Positions 6,624 to 13,139 of a stretch of 13,139 nucleotides of DNA are shown here, in pieces; the first letter of the stretch is position 1, and every line of letters starts with the position of its first letter. Position numbers and translations under genes: made by a program. This stretch comes from Cytophagia bacterium (GTDB lineage: Bacteria > Bacteroidota > Bacteroidia > UBA7662). The notes under the pieces were generated by a model, which worked only from the letters and a program-made list of their open reading frames with translations, was not told where the DNA came from and searched no databases. The DNA lies in the NCBI GenBank assembly GCA_009926405.1, contig RFOZ01000042.1, forward strand, positions 1-13,139. Direction: 5' to 3'.

Positions 6624-6998
6624 ATGCAAATCAAGAGAATACTACTTATTTGGCCCCTATTCCTACTCGTGATTTGGGTCGGGGTAATGCCCGTAAATGC
6701 CCAACCGACCAGCACAAAGTCCAAGGTGGAGGCTCGTTTCAAGGTATACGGGAATTGCGGGGCTTGCGAAGAGCGGATTACCGAGGCCTTGGATCAAAAA
6801 GGAATTGTTGCAGGGGGATGGGATCGTGAAAAACAGGAGGTGTGGGTGGTTTACAGGCCATCCAAAGTGACTTTGGAGCAAATTCATCGGTACATCGCTG
6901 CCGTGGGTCACGATACGGACCTCATGAAAGCGGACTCTGCGGTGTACCAGAGCCTTCCAAACTGCTGCCTTTACCGCGAAAAGCACAGCCCGCATTGA
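6624..6998 (+). CDS. secreted heavy-metal-associated (HMA) domain protein
   Basis: A 124-residue protein with a signal peptide (MQIKRILLIWPLFLLVIWVG, cleavage probably after NA at 26) and one HMA-like ferredoxin-fold domain. The metal-binding loop is GNCGACEERI, with Cys45 and Cys48 in a CxxC arrangement. The C-terminal part has GHDTD (His96) and LPNCCLYRE with adjacent Cys114-Cys115, a second possible metal site. HMA domains usually bind Cu(I) or another soft metal; here the protein would act in the periplasm. The ATG at 6624 is used, and the TTG at 6618 only adds two residues. Its TGA stop overlaps the ATG of the following TonB-dependent receptor (TGATG), so the two are translationally coupled and probably act together. 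Only 27 bases separate it from the glycosyltransferase upstream, so read-through from that operon is possible. Confidence 0.92.
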   Translation: MQIKRILLIWPLFLLVIWVGVMPVNAQPTSTKSKVEARFKVYGNCGACEERITEALDQKGIVAGGWDREKQEVWVVYRPSKVTLEQIHRYIAAVGHDTDLMKADSAVYQSLPNCCLYREKHSPH

Positions 6999-9361
6999 TG
7001 GTTTGTCCACCTTTCATCCCCTTGAAGGTTTGGATTCTACCATGGTTTATCCTCGGGCTCTTGGCCTCGGGTGTGGTCCATGGTCAATCTGTCGATACCG
7101 TTCGAGGGGTGGTCCTGGAGGAAGATCTTAAGGGAGAGCTGAGACCTTTGCCCAATGCCCATGTTTATTGGATGGGAACCGACCAAGGCTTGACCACGGG
7201 GCCTTTGGGAACCTTTGCCTTGGGAACCAACGCCACCACCAGGGCTCTGGTTATTCGTTACCTGGGAATGGAACCGGATACCCTTTACATCACCGATTTC
7301 AAGCCTTTGCGGGTGATTATGAAACCTTTTTACCAACTGGGTCTGGTAGAAATTTCGGAGGAGAGGGCGAGTACCTATATCCGGCGGGCCGATGCCATCT
7401 CGACCACGGTACTCACCGAGGCCGAGCTCTTCAAAGCAGCTTGTTGCAATCTTTCCGAAAGTTTTGAGACCAACCCTTCGGTCGAAGTTTCGTACACCGA
7501 CGCGGTAAGTGGGGTTAAACAAATTCAACTACTTGGCTTATCCGGTACGTATGTACAAATGCTGCGGGAGAACCTACCCACCATGCGAGGATTGACATCG
7601 CATTATGGATTAACCTTGATTCCGGGCACTTGGTTGGATGAGATACAGCTTACCCAAGGTCCAGGTTCGGCGGTCAACGGCTTTGAGGGGATGAGTGGCC
7701 AAATCAATTTGGAATTCAAGAAACCCAACCTCGACGAGCCCCTGCTTTTGAACGGTTACCTGAATCAAATGGGGCGTTCCGAGGTCAATGCGGTGGCTTC
7801 GACCCGTTGGTCACCTCGATGGACCTCGGCCTTGCTCCTTCATGGAAATCGAATGGATGGGACACCTGATATCAACGGAGATGGTTTTATGGACCTTCCA
7901 CGAGGGCATCAGGGCAATGGTTTGGCCAGGCTGTTTTACAACGATGGTCAAGGATGGACGGGCCAAATCAATTTTCGTCGCGTCAGTGACCGCAGGAACG
8001 GTGGGCAAGTTGCCTTTGACCATTCCAAGGATTTTTTGGAGCAGCTCAACCTGTACGGCTTACAGAATCGTTTGGATCAAACCGAACTTTTCGGGAAGGT
8101 GGGTTATGTTTTCCCGGCGCACCGGTATCGTTCCCTTGGAATGTTATGGAGTCTGGGGACCACCCAATTGAATCATCGTTACGGTTACCGAACCTATACA
8201 GGCCGGCAAAATTCCGGGATGATGCAGGTTCTGTACCAGGATGTTTGGAAAGAAAGCCGCAACCGGTACCGGGTTGGTTTCCAGATGATGAGCGATGATT
8301 ACCACGAAGTAGTGGATACCTTGGCGATACCCCTTGGATCGGATGCGCGGCAATCGTTCCATCGGGTGGAAAGAGTTCCCGGTGTTTTCGGAGAATTGAC
8401 CCTGGACCGGCATCGTCAACAATGGGTGATAGGGGCACGTTGGGATTATCACAGTCTGTTTGGGGGGCAGTTCAGCCCTCGCTTGCATTGGAAATACGAT
8501 GTTACCGACAAGGATCAGCTGCGGTTGGGGATTGGAAGGGGGTTCCGGGTGGCATCGGTATGGGCGGAGAATCAGGGAGCGCTTGTGAGTTCCAGGGCCT
8601 TGCGGTTGGTACCCTCTCAGGAAGGTACCGTCGGTCGTCCAAAGTCTTCGGCTTATGGTTTGAATCCAGAGTCTTCGTGGTATGCCGGTTTGCATTTTCG
8701 TCATGATTTCCGCTTCAACTACCGCAACGCAAGCATGAGCCTGGATGTTCAGCATCAGGAGTTTTCGGGTCAGGTGGTGGTTGATTTTGATCGCGATCCC
8801 CAGGCCTTGTGGTTGTACAATCTCCAAGGTCGTTCGTACAGTCGCAGCGCCCAAATGGAGTTGCATCTGCAGCCCTTAAAAAGGCAAGAGCTTCGTTTGG
8901 CTTACCGCTGGCAAGACGTTCAAACCGATTATGCGATGCCTTCACCGACAGGGCTTCCACCGGTGACCGGGGAATCGAGGCGCCTCCAGCGGCCCATGGT
9001 TCCAACCCATCGAGCCATGCTCAATTGGTCCTACCGAACCAAAAAGCGTTGGGAATGGGATGCGACCGTTCAAGTCTTTGGCCCCAAAAGAATTCCAAAC
9101 ACGCAGTCGAACCCGGAAGGAATGCGCATGCCTGGGTTTTCACCTTGGTATGCGGTGGCCTTTGGGCAAGTTACTCGCAACTTCAAGAGGGCTTCGGTTT
9201 ACTTGGGGGTCGAAAATCTGGGGGATTTTCGTCAACGGGATTTGATACTGTCAGCCCAACAGCCTTTTGCCTCCACCTTTGATGCCTCGCTTGTTTGGGG
9301 CCCGGCCATCGAACGCATGGTCTATGCGGGTTTTCGTTTTAGGTTTGTGCCCAGTGATTAG
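6998..9361 (+). CDS. TonB-dependent outer-membrane receptor paired with the HMA protein
   Basis: A 787-residue outer-membrane receptor. After an N-terminal signal sequence ending near VVHGQ (about residue 30) comes a carboxypeptidase-regulatory-like domain (about 34-108; RGVVLEED...VRGVVL-type strands and VIRYLGMEPDT), a plug domain (about 130-243; the QIQLLGLSGTYVQML and GPGSAVNGFEGMSGQINLEF segments) and a beta-barrel to the C-terminus ending in alternating aromatic residues (FRFRF). Adjacent cysteines Cys149-Cys150 (KAACCNLSE) sit at the start of the plug. Receptors energised by TonB import scarce ligands; the coupled HMA gene and the cysteines suggest a metal such as copper, but this is inference. 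The start ATG at 6998 overlaps the HMA stop; the longer frame from a GTG at 6842 would run inside the HMA gene and is not real. The stop codon directly touches tRNA-Thr. Confidence 0.94.
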   Translation: MVCPPFIPLKVWILPWFILGLLASGVVHGQSVDTVRGVVLEEDLKGELRPLPNAHVYWMGTDQGLTTGPLGTFALGTNATTRALVIRYLGMEPDTLYITDFKPLRVIMKPFYQLGLVEISEERASTYIRRADAISTTVLTEAELFKAACCNLSESFETNPSVEVSYTDAVSGVKQIQLLGLSGTYVQMLRENLPTMRGLTSHYGLTLIPGTWLDEIQLTQGPGSAVNGFEGMSGQINLEFKKPNLDEPLLLNGYLNQMGRSEVNAVASTRWSPRWTSALLLHGNRMDGTPDINGDGFMDLPRGHQGNGLARLFYNDGQGWTGQINFRRVSDRRNGGQVAFDHSKDFLEQLNLYGLQNRLDQTELFGKVGYVFPAHRYRSLGMLWSLGTTQLNHRYGYRTYTGRQNSGMMQVLYQDVWKESRNRYRVGFQMMSDDYHEVVDTLAIPLGSDARQSFHRVERVPGVFGELTLDRHRQQWVIGARWDYHSLFGGQFSPRLHWKYDVTDKDQLRLGIGRGFRVASVWAENQGALVSSRALRLVPSQEGTVGRPKSSAYGLNPESSWYAGLHFRHDFRFNYRNASMSLDVQHQEFSGQVVVDFDRDPQALWLYNLQGRSYSRSAQMELHLQPLKRQELRLAYRWQDVQTDYAMPSPTGLPPVTGESRRLQRPMVPTHRAMLNWSYRTKKRWEWDATVQVFGPKRIPNTQSNPEGMRMPGFSPWYAVAFGQVTRNFKRASVYLGVENLGDFRQRDLILSAQQPFASTFDASLVWGPAIERMVYAGFRFRFVPSD
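9340..9347 (+). promoter_or_regulatory. likely -7 element of tRNA-Thr inside the receptor gene
   Basis: TAGGTTTG matches TAnnTTTG and ends 14 bases before the tRNA 5' end, so transcription would start about 8 bases upstream of the mature tRNA. It overlaps the codons for the last residues of the TonB-dependent receptor. No good -33 element is visible. Confidence 0.5.
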
Positions 9362-9434
9362 GCCTTCTTAGCTCAGCTGGTAGAGCAACTCATTCGTAAT
9401 GAGTAGGTCGCAGGTTCGAATCCCGTAGAAGGCT
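9362..9434 (+). tRNA. tRNA-Thr (anticodon CGT)
   Basis: A 73-base tRNA with acceptor stem GCCTTCT/AGAAGGC and discriminator T73, D stem GCTC/GAGC, anticodon stem ACTCA/TGAGT with loop TTCGTAA, giving anticodon CGT at 9395-9397 (reads ACG). The T arm GCAGG-TTCGAAT-CCCGT has an A-C mismatch at 51-63 and a terminal G-T pair. CCA is not encoded. The gene begins at the base after the TAG stop of the upstream receptor. Confidence 0.97.
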
Positions 9435-9443
9435 CCCGTTTTT

Positions 9444-9463
9444 GACCGATTGGTCGTTTGTTT
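9444..9463 (+). terminator. weak terminator-like hairpin after tRNA-Thr
   Basis: A 4-bp stem GACC/GGTC with loop GATT (9444-9455) is followed by the T-rich GTTTGTTT. It is the only hairpin directly downstream of the tRNA; the stem is short, so termination here is uncertain. Confidence 0.3.
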
Positions 9464-9477
9464 ACTTGTCCACAAGT
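9464..9477. promoter_or_regulatory. palindrome upstream of the katG promoter
   Basis: ACTTGTCCACAAGT is a perfect 6-bp inverted repeat around CC. It lies 25 bases upstream of the putative katG -7 element, where an activator might bind. It does not resemble the classic PerR or Fur box. It may instead be part of the tRNA trailer. Confidence 0.35.
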
Positions 9478-9502
9478 CGAGTGGTGGGCGGGAATTCGGT
9501 TC

Positions 9503-9510
9503 TAATTTTG
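9503..9510 (+). promoter_or_regulatory. likely -7 element of katG (TAATTTTG)
   Basis: TAATTTTG is identical to the -7 element of icd and fits TAnnTTTG. Transcription would start near 9516, leaving a leader of nearly 90 bases. No TTTG is found at the matching -33 position, as expected for a promoter that needs an activator. Its last four bases belong to the palindrome at 9507-9522. Confidence 0.5.
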
Positions 9511-9543
9511 CTTTCTAGCAAACGAAATGCTCAATTTTTCGTT
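9507..9543. promoter_or_regulatory. two consecutive inverted repeats in the katG leader/promoter
   Basis: TTTGCT-TTCT-AGCAAA (9507-9522) overlaps the likely -7 element, and AACGAAA (9521-9527) pairs with TTTCGTT (9537-9543) across a 9-base loop. The first could be a repressor operator; the second would lie in the transcribed leader and could form an RNA hairpin. Functions are inferred from position only. Confidence 0.4.
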
Positions 9544-9603
9544 CATTTCATACGACTTATTGATTCTTATTGAATTTTCAACCCACCCTAAATTTATTGA
9601 CCC

Positions 9604-11787
9604 GTGAACCAATCCGATCCAAATTCTGGTAAGTGCCCCGTTATGCACGGTGCCAACACCCAATCCGGCCAAGGCGGCCCCATGGCGTGGTGGCCCAAAT
9701 CCCTCAACCTGGACATACTCCATCAACACGATACCAAAGTCAACCCCAACGGCGAAGGCTTTGATTACCGCAAAGTCTTTGAATCCCTGGATCTCGAAGC
9801 CCTCAAGGCCGATCTCAAAGCGTTGATGACGGATAGCCAGCCTTGGTGGCCGGCAGACTGGGGTCATTACGGTGGGTTGATGATCCGAATGGCCTGGCAT
9901 GCGGCCGGTACCTATCGTACTTCGGATGGACGGGGCGGTAGCAATACCGGGAATTTGCGTTTTGCACCCTTGAATAGTTGGCCCGATAATACCAATTTGG
10001 ACAAAGCCCGCCGCTTGCTTTGGCCGGTCAAGAAAAAGTACGGGAACAAAATTTCATGGGCTGATTTGATGATCCTTGCTGGAAACATGGCGTACGAGTC
10101 CATGGGTTTCAAGACATTTGGATTCGCCGGTGGCCGGGAAGATATATGGCATCCCGAAAAGGATGTTTATTGGGGCAGCGAAAAAGAGTGGTTGTCCAAG
10201 GATCGGTACACCAACCCTGCGGATAGCAACTCATTAGCGAATCCGCTGGCCGCCGTCCAGATGGGTCTCATTTACGTCAACCCCGAAGGGGTGGATGGCC
10301 AGCCCGATCCATTGCGCACGGCCCAGGATGTCCGTACCACTTTTGCGCGGATGGCCATGAACGACGAAGAAACCGTGGCACTTGCGGCCGGCGGCCATAC
10401 CGTGGGCAAAGCCCACGGTAACGGGGACGCCTCGGCCCTGGGCCCCAACCCGGAAGGCGAAGAGCTGCATACCCAGGGTTTTGGATGGATCAATCCCGGA
10501 GGAAAGGGCCACGGGGCCGATGCCGTCACCAGCGGCCTCGAAGGGGCCTGGACGACGACCCCCGACCGATGGAACCATACCTATTTTCATCTATTGTTAA
10601 ATTACGAATGGGAATTGCGCAAAAGCCCTGCAGGGGCCTGGCAATGGGAGCCTATCAACATTCGCGAAGAAGACAAGCCGGTGGACGCTCACAACCCGGC
10701 CGTTCGCCGCAACCCCATCATGACCGATGCGGACATGGCCATGAAAATGGATCCGGAATACCGCAAAATTTCCGAACGTTTTCACAAGGACCCTGCTTAT
10801 TTCGAGGAAGTCTTCGCCAAGGCATGGTTCAAGCTAACCCATCGCGATTTGGGTCCTCGCTCCAGGTATTTGGGTCCCGATGCTCCCAAAGTCGATTTGA
10901 TTTGGCAGGATCCTTTGCCATCGGCACCGGCTCCCATGAGCGATGCCCAAATCACTGCGCTCAAAAAGACCCTCTTGAACAGCGGGCTTAGCCATAGCGA
11001 TTTGATTTGCACGGCTTGGGACAGCGCCCGCACTTTCAGGGGTTCGGATTTCCGCGGTGGTGCCAACGGAGCCCGGATTCGTCTGGCCCCTCAGAAGGAC
11101 TGGGCCGGCAACGAGCCTCAGCGCTTGGCTCGCGTTCTGGCCGCTCTCGAACAAATTCAAGCTTCCTGCGGTCACCCGGTTTCCATAGCGGATTTGATTG
11201 TTTTGGGGGGGACCGCGGCCATCGAGGCAGCGGCTCATCAAGCGGGAGTCCACGCTCAGGTTCCCTTTCACCAAGGAAGGGCCGATGCCGTTGCCGAATG
11301 GACCGATGCCGAATCCTTTGCCGTCTTGGAACCGCTTCACGATGGTTACCGTAACTGGCTCAAAGAACATTACGATGCCCAACCCGAAGAACTCTTGTTG
11401 GACCGCACTCAATTGATGGGATTAACCGCCCCTGAAATGACCGCCCTCGTTGGAGGCATGCGGGTCTTGGGAACCAATCACGGCGGCAAGAGCCATGGAG
11501 TTTGGACCGATCGCGTTGGTGTTCTCAGCAATGATTTCTTTGTAAACCTCACCGACATGCGCTATCGCTGGGAACCTACCGGTCGTAATTCCTACAACCT
11601 GGTTGACCGTGCTTCGGGGGATACCCGATGGACCGCAACGCGGGTGGATTTGGTCTTTGGTTCCAATTCGGTGTTACGGGCCTATGCAGAATTTTATGCC
11701 CAAGACGATAACAAAGAACAGTTTGTTCGTGACTTTATCAAATCTTGGGTCAAAGTCATGAACGCTGACCGCTACGATTTGCGATAA
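9604..11787 (+). CDS. katG: catalase-peroxidase KatG
   Basis: A full-length 727-residue bifunctional heme catalase-peroxidase that removes hydrogen peroxide. The N-terminal heme-binding domain shows GKCPVMHG (9-16), the distal site Arg95-Trp98-His99 in RMAWHAAGTYR, Asp128 in NSWPDN, Tyr224 in GLIYVNPEG, Met250 in RMAMNDEET and the proximal heme ligand His265 in AGGHTVGKAHG. Trp98, Tyr224 and Met250 correspond to the Trp-Tyr-Met crosslink required for catalase activity (M. tuberculosis 107-229-255), so both activities should be present. The second, heme-free domain (about residue 430 to the end) is complete. The GTG at 9604 is the start: an in-frame TGA at 9598 rules out anything longer, and the conserved CPVMHG lies just after it. 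There is no signal peptide, so it is cytoplasmic. A TonB-dependent receptor begins 10 bases after the stop with no terminator between. Confidence 0.98.
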   Translation: MNQSDPNSGKCPVMHGANTQSGQGGPMAWWPKSLNLDILHQHDTKVNPNGEGFDYRKVFESLDLEALKADLKALMTDSQPWWPADWGHYGGLMIRMAWHAAGTYRTSDGRGGSNTGNLRFAPLNSWPDNTNLDKARRLLWPVKKKYGNKISWADLMILAGNMAYESMGFKTFGFAGGREDIWHPEKDVYWGSEKEWLSKDRYTNPADSNSLANPLAAVQMGLIYVNPEGVDGQPDPLRTAQDVRTTFARMAMNDEETVALAAGGHTVGKAHGNGDASALGPNPEGEELHTQGFGWINPGGKGHGADAVTSGLEGAWTTTPDRWNHTYFHLLLNYEWELRKSPAGAWQWEPINIREEDKPVDAHNPAVRRNPIMTDADMAMKMDPEYRKISERFHKDPAYFEEVFAKAWFKLTHRDLGPRSRYLGPDAPKVDLIWQDPLPSAPAPMSDAQITALKKTLLNSGLSHSDLICTAWDSARTFRGSDFRGGANGARIRLAPQKDWAGNEPQRLARVLAALEQIQASCGHPVSIADLIVLGGTAAIEAAAHQAGVHAQVPFHQGRADAVAEWTDAESFAVLEPLHDGYRNWLKEHYDAQPEELLLDRTQLMGLTAPEMTALVGGMRVLGTNHGGKSHGVWTDRVGVLSNDFFVNLTDMRYRWEPTGRNSYNLVDRASGDTRWTATRVDLVFGSNSVLRAYAEFYAQDDNKEQFVRDFIKSWVKVMNADRYDLR

Positions 11788-11797
11788 GTTGATCAAG

Positions 11798-13139
11798 ATG
11801 TTGTGGAGCGCGTTCCTGTTTTGTTCATTGCAGGCTGCTCCCGTTGATAGCCTAAAACCCTCGTTTCATGCGGATTTTCCCATGTTATCCGGCACGGACT
11901 CCCTGTTGTTAAAGCAATTGGATGAAGTCGTTATCACCGGTTCCAGGGAATTTCAGCGCCGTCGTGAATCGCCTGTTGCGGTTCATGTGGTGAATCGCCG
12001 GGCGCTTCAAGGAATTCAAGCCAACAATGCGCTGGAAGGCTTACGGTTGATCCCCGGACTCCGTACCGAAACCAATTGCCAGACCTGCCATTATACCCAG
12101 GTCCGCATGAATGGTTTGCCTGGAGGGTATTCTCAAATCCTTTGGAACGGTCGACCGGTGGTGAGTTCGTTGTTGGGTCTTTACGGTCTGGATATGTGGC
12201 CCGCTTCCATGGTCGAGCGAATCGAAGTCGTTCGCGGTGGAGGGTCCACGATGTACGGTTCCAATGCCGTTGGGGGTACCGTGAACATTATTACGCGTAC
12301 TCCGGACCAAAACGGCTTCTCGCTTGGCAGCACCTACCGTCGGGTGGGAGGGGGCGCTTCCGATGGCTTGGTGGACGGGCAACTGAGTCGGCTGTTCGCA
12401 GAAGGACGCGGAGCGGTTCAGGTTCTTTACAACCACCGCAGCCGCCAATGGTGGGATGCCAACGGCGATGGCTTGAGCGAACTTCCCAAAACCAACGCTG
12501 ATAACATGTCCCTGAACGCCTATTGGCGACCCAAAGTCGGTGGTCGGTGGAATTTATCGTTGCAAACCATGCGGGAATACCGCTACGGTGGATCCATGGT
12601 GTTTGGACCGGTCTACCTGGCCTCTCAGGCCGAAGAGCGCAAGACAAGGGCAAAACTTGGACATCTGGACTACCGAAAAACCTGGAATCAAGGACGTTCC
12701 AACCTTGTGGCCTATACGGCATGGCAAGGGGTTCAGCGGGAGCACTATACCGGGATTTTCCCGGATTCCCCGTCATTTGGCGAGTCCTCCTTACGGTGGG
12801 TCCAAATCTTTAACAGGTCAAACGGGGATGCAAATAGGTCATCGATGGGAGGTGGCAGGAAGACCGATGAATATAACGGCCGGTATGGAGTACCTGAGCG
12901 ATCGGGTTACCGACAGCATTCCGGCTTACCGATTCTTGGTGGATCAAAATATCTGCGATTGGGGACAATTTGCTCAAATCGAGTGGTTCCTCCATGCTCG
13001 ATGGCGCTTGCTGAGTGGTTTGCGGATGGACATCCATTCGATGTTAAAACAACCGGTTTGGAGTCCTCGATTGGCCTTGTTATTCAAAAAAGAAAACGGC
13101 TGGCAATGGCGTCTGGGGTATGCCTCGGGTTTTCGGGCT
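11798..13139 (+). CDS. TonB-dependent receptor, apparent frameshift, 3' end outside window
   Basis: The N-terminal part of an outer-membrane receptor of the FecA/BtuB-like group, without a regulatory-like domain. A short hydrophobic leader (MLWSAFLFCSLQA) is followed by a probable TonB box (DEVVITG, residues 42-48), and a plug with NCQTCHYTQVRMNGL (Cys94, Cys97), ILWNGRPVVSSLLGLYGLD and IEVVRGGGSTMYGSNAVGGTVNIIT (two segments of the plug end). Barrel strands start near residue 175. In this frame the receptor pattern stops at about residue 324 (12769); from 12771 it resumes in the next frame, with HLASPPYGGSK, then EYLSDRVTDSIPAYRF, to the window end. Both frames are open to 13139. The ATG at 11798 is used; an in-frame TTG at 11789 would add Met-Ile-Lys and a more typical charged signal sequence. 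The spacing of 10 bases after katG suggests one operon. Ligand unknown; the plug CxxC recurs in Bacteroidota receptors of this type. Confidence 0.85.
   Translation, partial: MLWSAFLFCSLQAAPVDSLKPSFHADFPMLSGTDSLLLKQLDEVVITGSREFQRRRESPVAVHVVNRRALQGIQANNALEGLRLIPGLRTETNCQTCHYTQVRMNGLPGGYSQILWNGRPVVSSLLGLYGLDMWPASMVERIEVVRGGGSTMYGSNAVGGTVNIITRTPDQNGFSLGSTYRRVGGGASDGLVDGQLSRLFAEGRGAVQVLYNHRSRQWWDANGDGLSELPKTNADNMSLNAYWRPKVGGRWNLSLQTMREYRYGGSMVFGPVYLASQAEERKTRAKLGHLDYRKTWNQGRSNLVAYTAWQGVQREHYTGIFPDSPSFGESSLRWVQIFNRSNGDANRSSMGGGRKTDEYNGRYGVPERSGYRQHSGLPILGGSKYLRLGTICSNRVVPPCSMALAEWFADGHPFDVKTTGLESSIGLVIQKRKRLAMASGVCLGFSG
12764..12785 (+). other. apparent +1 frameshift site in the second receptor
   Basis: Removing one C from the CCCC at 12768-12771 joins FPDS directly to RHLASPPYGG and restores one continuous receptor frame. 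Upstream the coding pattern is in the frame of 11798, downstream in the frame of 12771. The lesion may be a genuine mutation or a base-calling error in a short homopolymer. Confidence 0.7.

Noticed and set aside
6842..6997. Upstream extension of the first receptor from a GTG preceded by AGGAGG
   Set aside because: It lies inside the HMA gene in another frame, gives no receptor-like sequence, and the signal peptide begins at the ATG at 6998. The AGGAGG is a coincidence of the HMA codons.
8144..8866. Open frame of 240 codons on the minus strand
   Set aside because: It is antisense to the barrel of the first TonB-dependent receptor, with no family motif or start signal of its own.
12523..12813. 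96-codon plus-strand open frame
   Set aside because: It overlaps the second receptor in a frame that shows no receptor pattern and no other domain.

Overview
The window looks like chromosomal DNA from a member of the Bacteroidota. Three things support this. Several gene starts, and one tRNA gene, are preceded by the Bacteroidota -7 promoter element TAnnTTTG, and one of these has a well-spaced TTTG upstream. Start codons lack Shine-Dalgarno sequences. There are two TonB-dependent outer-membrane receptors, one with an N-terminal carboxypeptidase-regulatory-like domain. No transposase, integrase, phage gene or CRISPR array is visible.

Layout. Positions 1-758 hold the 3' part of a CbxX/CfqX-type AAA+ ATPase. 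It is followed by a small membrane-anchored rhodanese (785-1168) and a Thermus/Rickettsia-type isocitrate dehydrogenase with the extra C-terminal domain (1243-2676). A 198-base intergenic stretch then separates icd from a tRNA-Ser(CGA) on the minus strand. It holds two facing terminators that share the same flanks in inverted orientation, plus a degenerate direct copy of the tRNA 3' end. From 3003 a tightly packed plus-strand block runs: GT2 glycosyltransferase, membrane-anchored PHP-domain phosphoesterase, ArnT/PMT-like glycosyltransferase. This is followed 27 bases later by a secreted heavy-metal-associated (HMA) protein that is translationally coupled to a TonB-dependent receptor. The receptor stop codon directly abuts a tRNA-Thr(CGT), whose likely promoter lies inside the receptor's last codons. 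After a 169-base regulatory region rich in palindromes come katG (GTG start) and, 10 bases later, a second TonB-dependent receptor that runs off the window.

How the genes work together (inference unless stated). The GT2/PHP/ArnT-like trio has the shape of a lipid-linked sugar pathway: load a sugar onto a polyprenyl carrier, process something on the outer face of the membrane, then transfer the sugar to an acceptor. The HMA protein and its receptor are both cysteine-bearing and look like a metal (perhaps copper) handling pair. katG and the second receptor look co-transcribed, linking peroxide defence to uptake of an unknown ligand. The second receptor carries an apparent +1 frameshift at a run of four C (12768-12771); the barrel sequence continues cleanly in the other frame.

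The most interesting items are the GT2-PHP-ArnT operon, the HMA/receptor pair, the katG-receptor operon with its frameshift, the repeat mosaic next to tRNA-Ser, the tRNA promoter embedded in a coding region, and the unusual cofactor-site residues of the isocitrate dehydrogenase. None of these proves a new system; each is a testable hypothesis.
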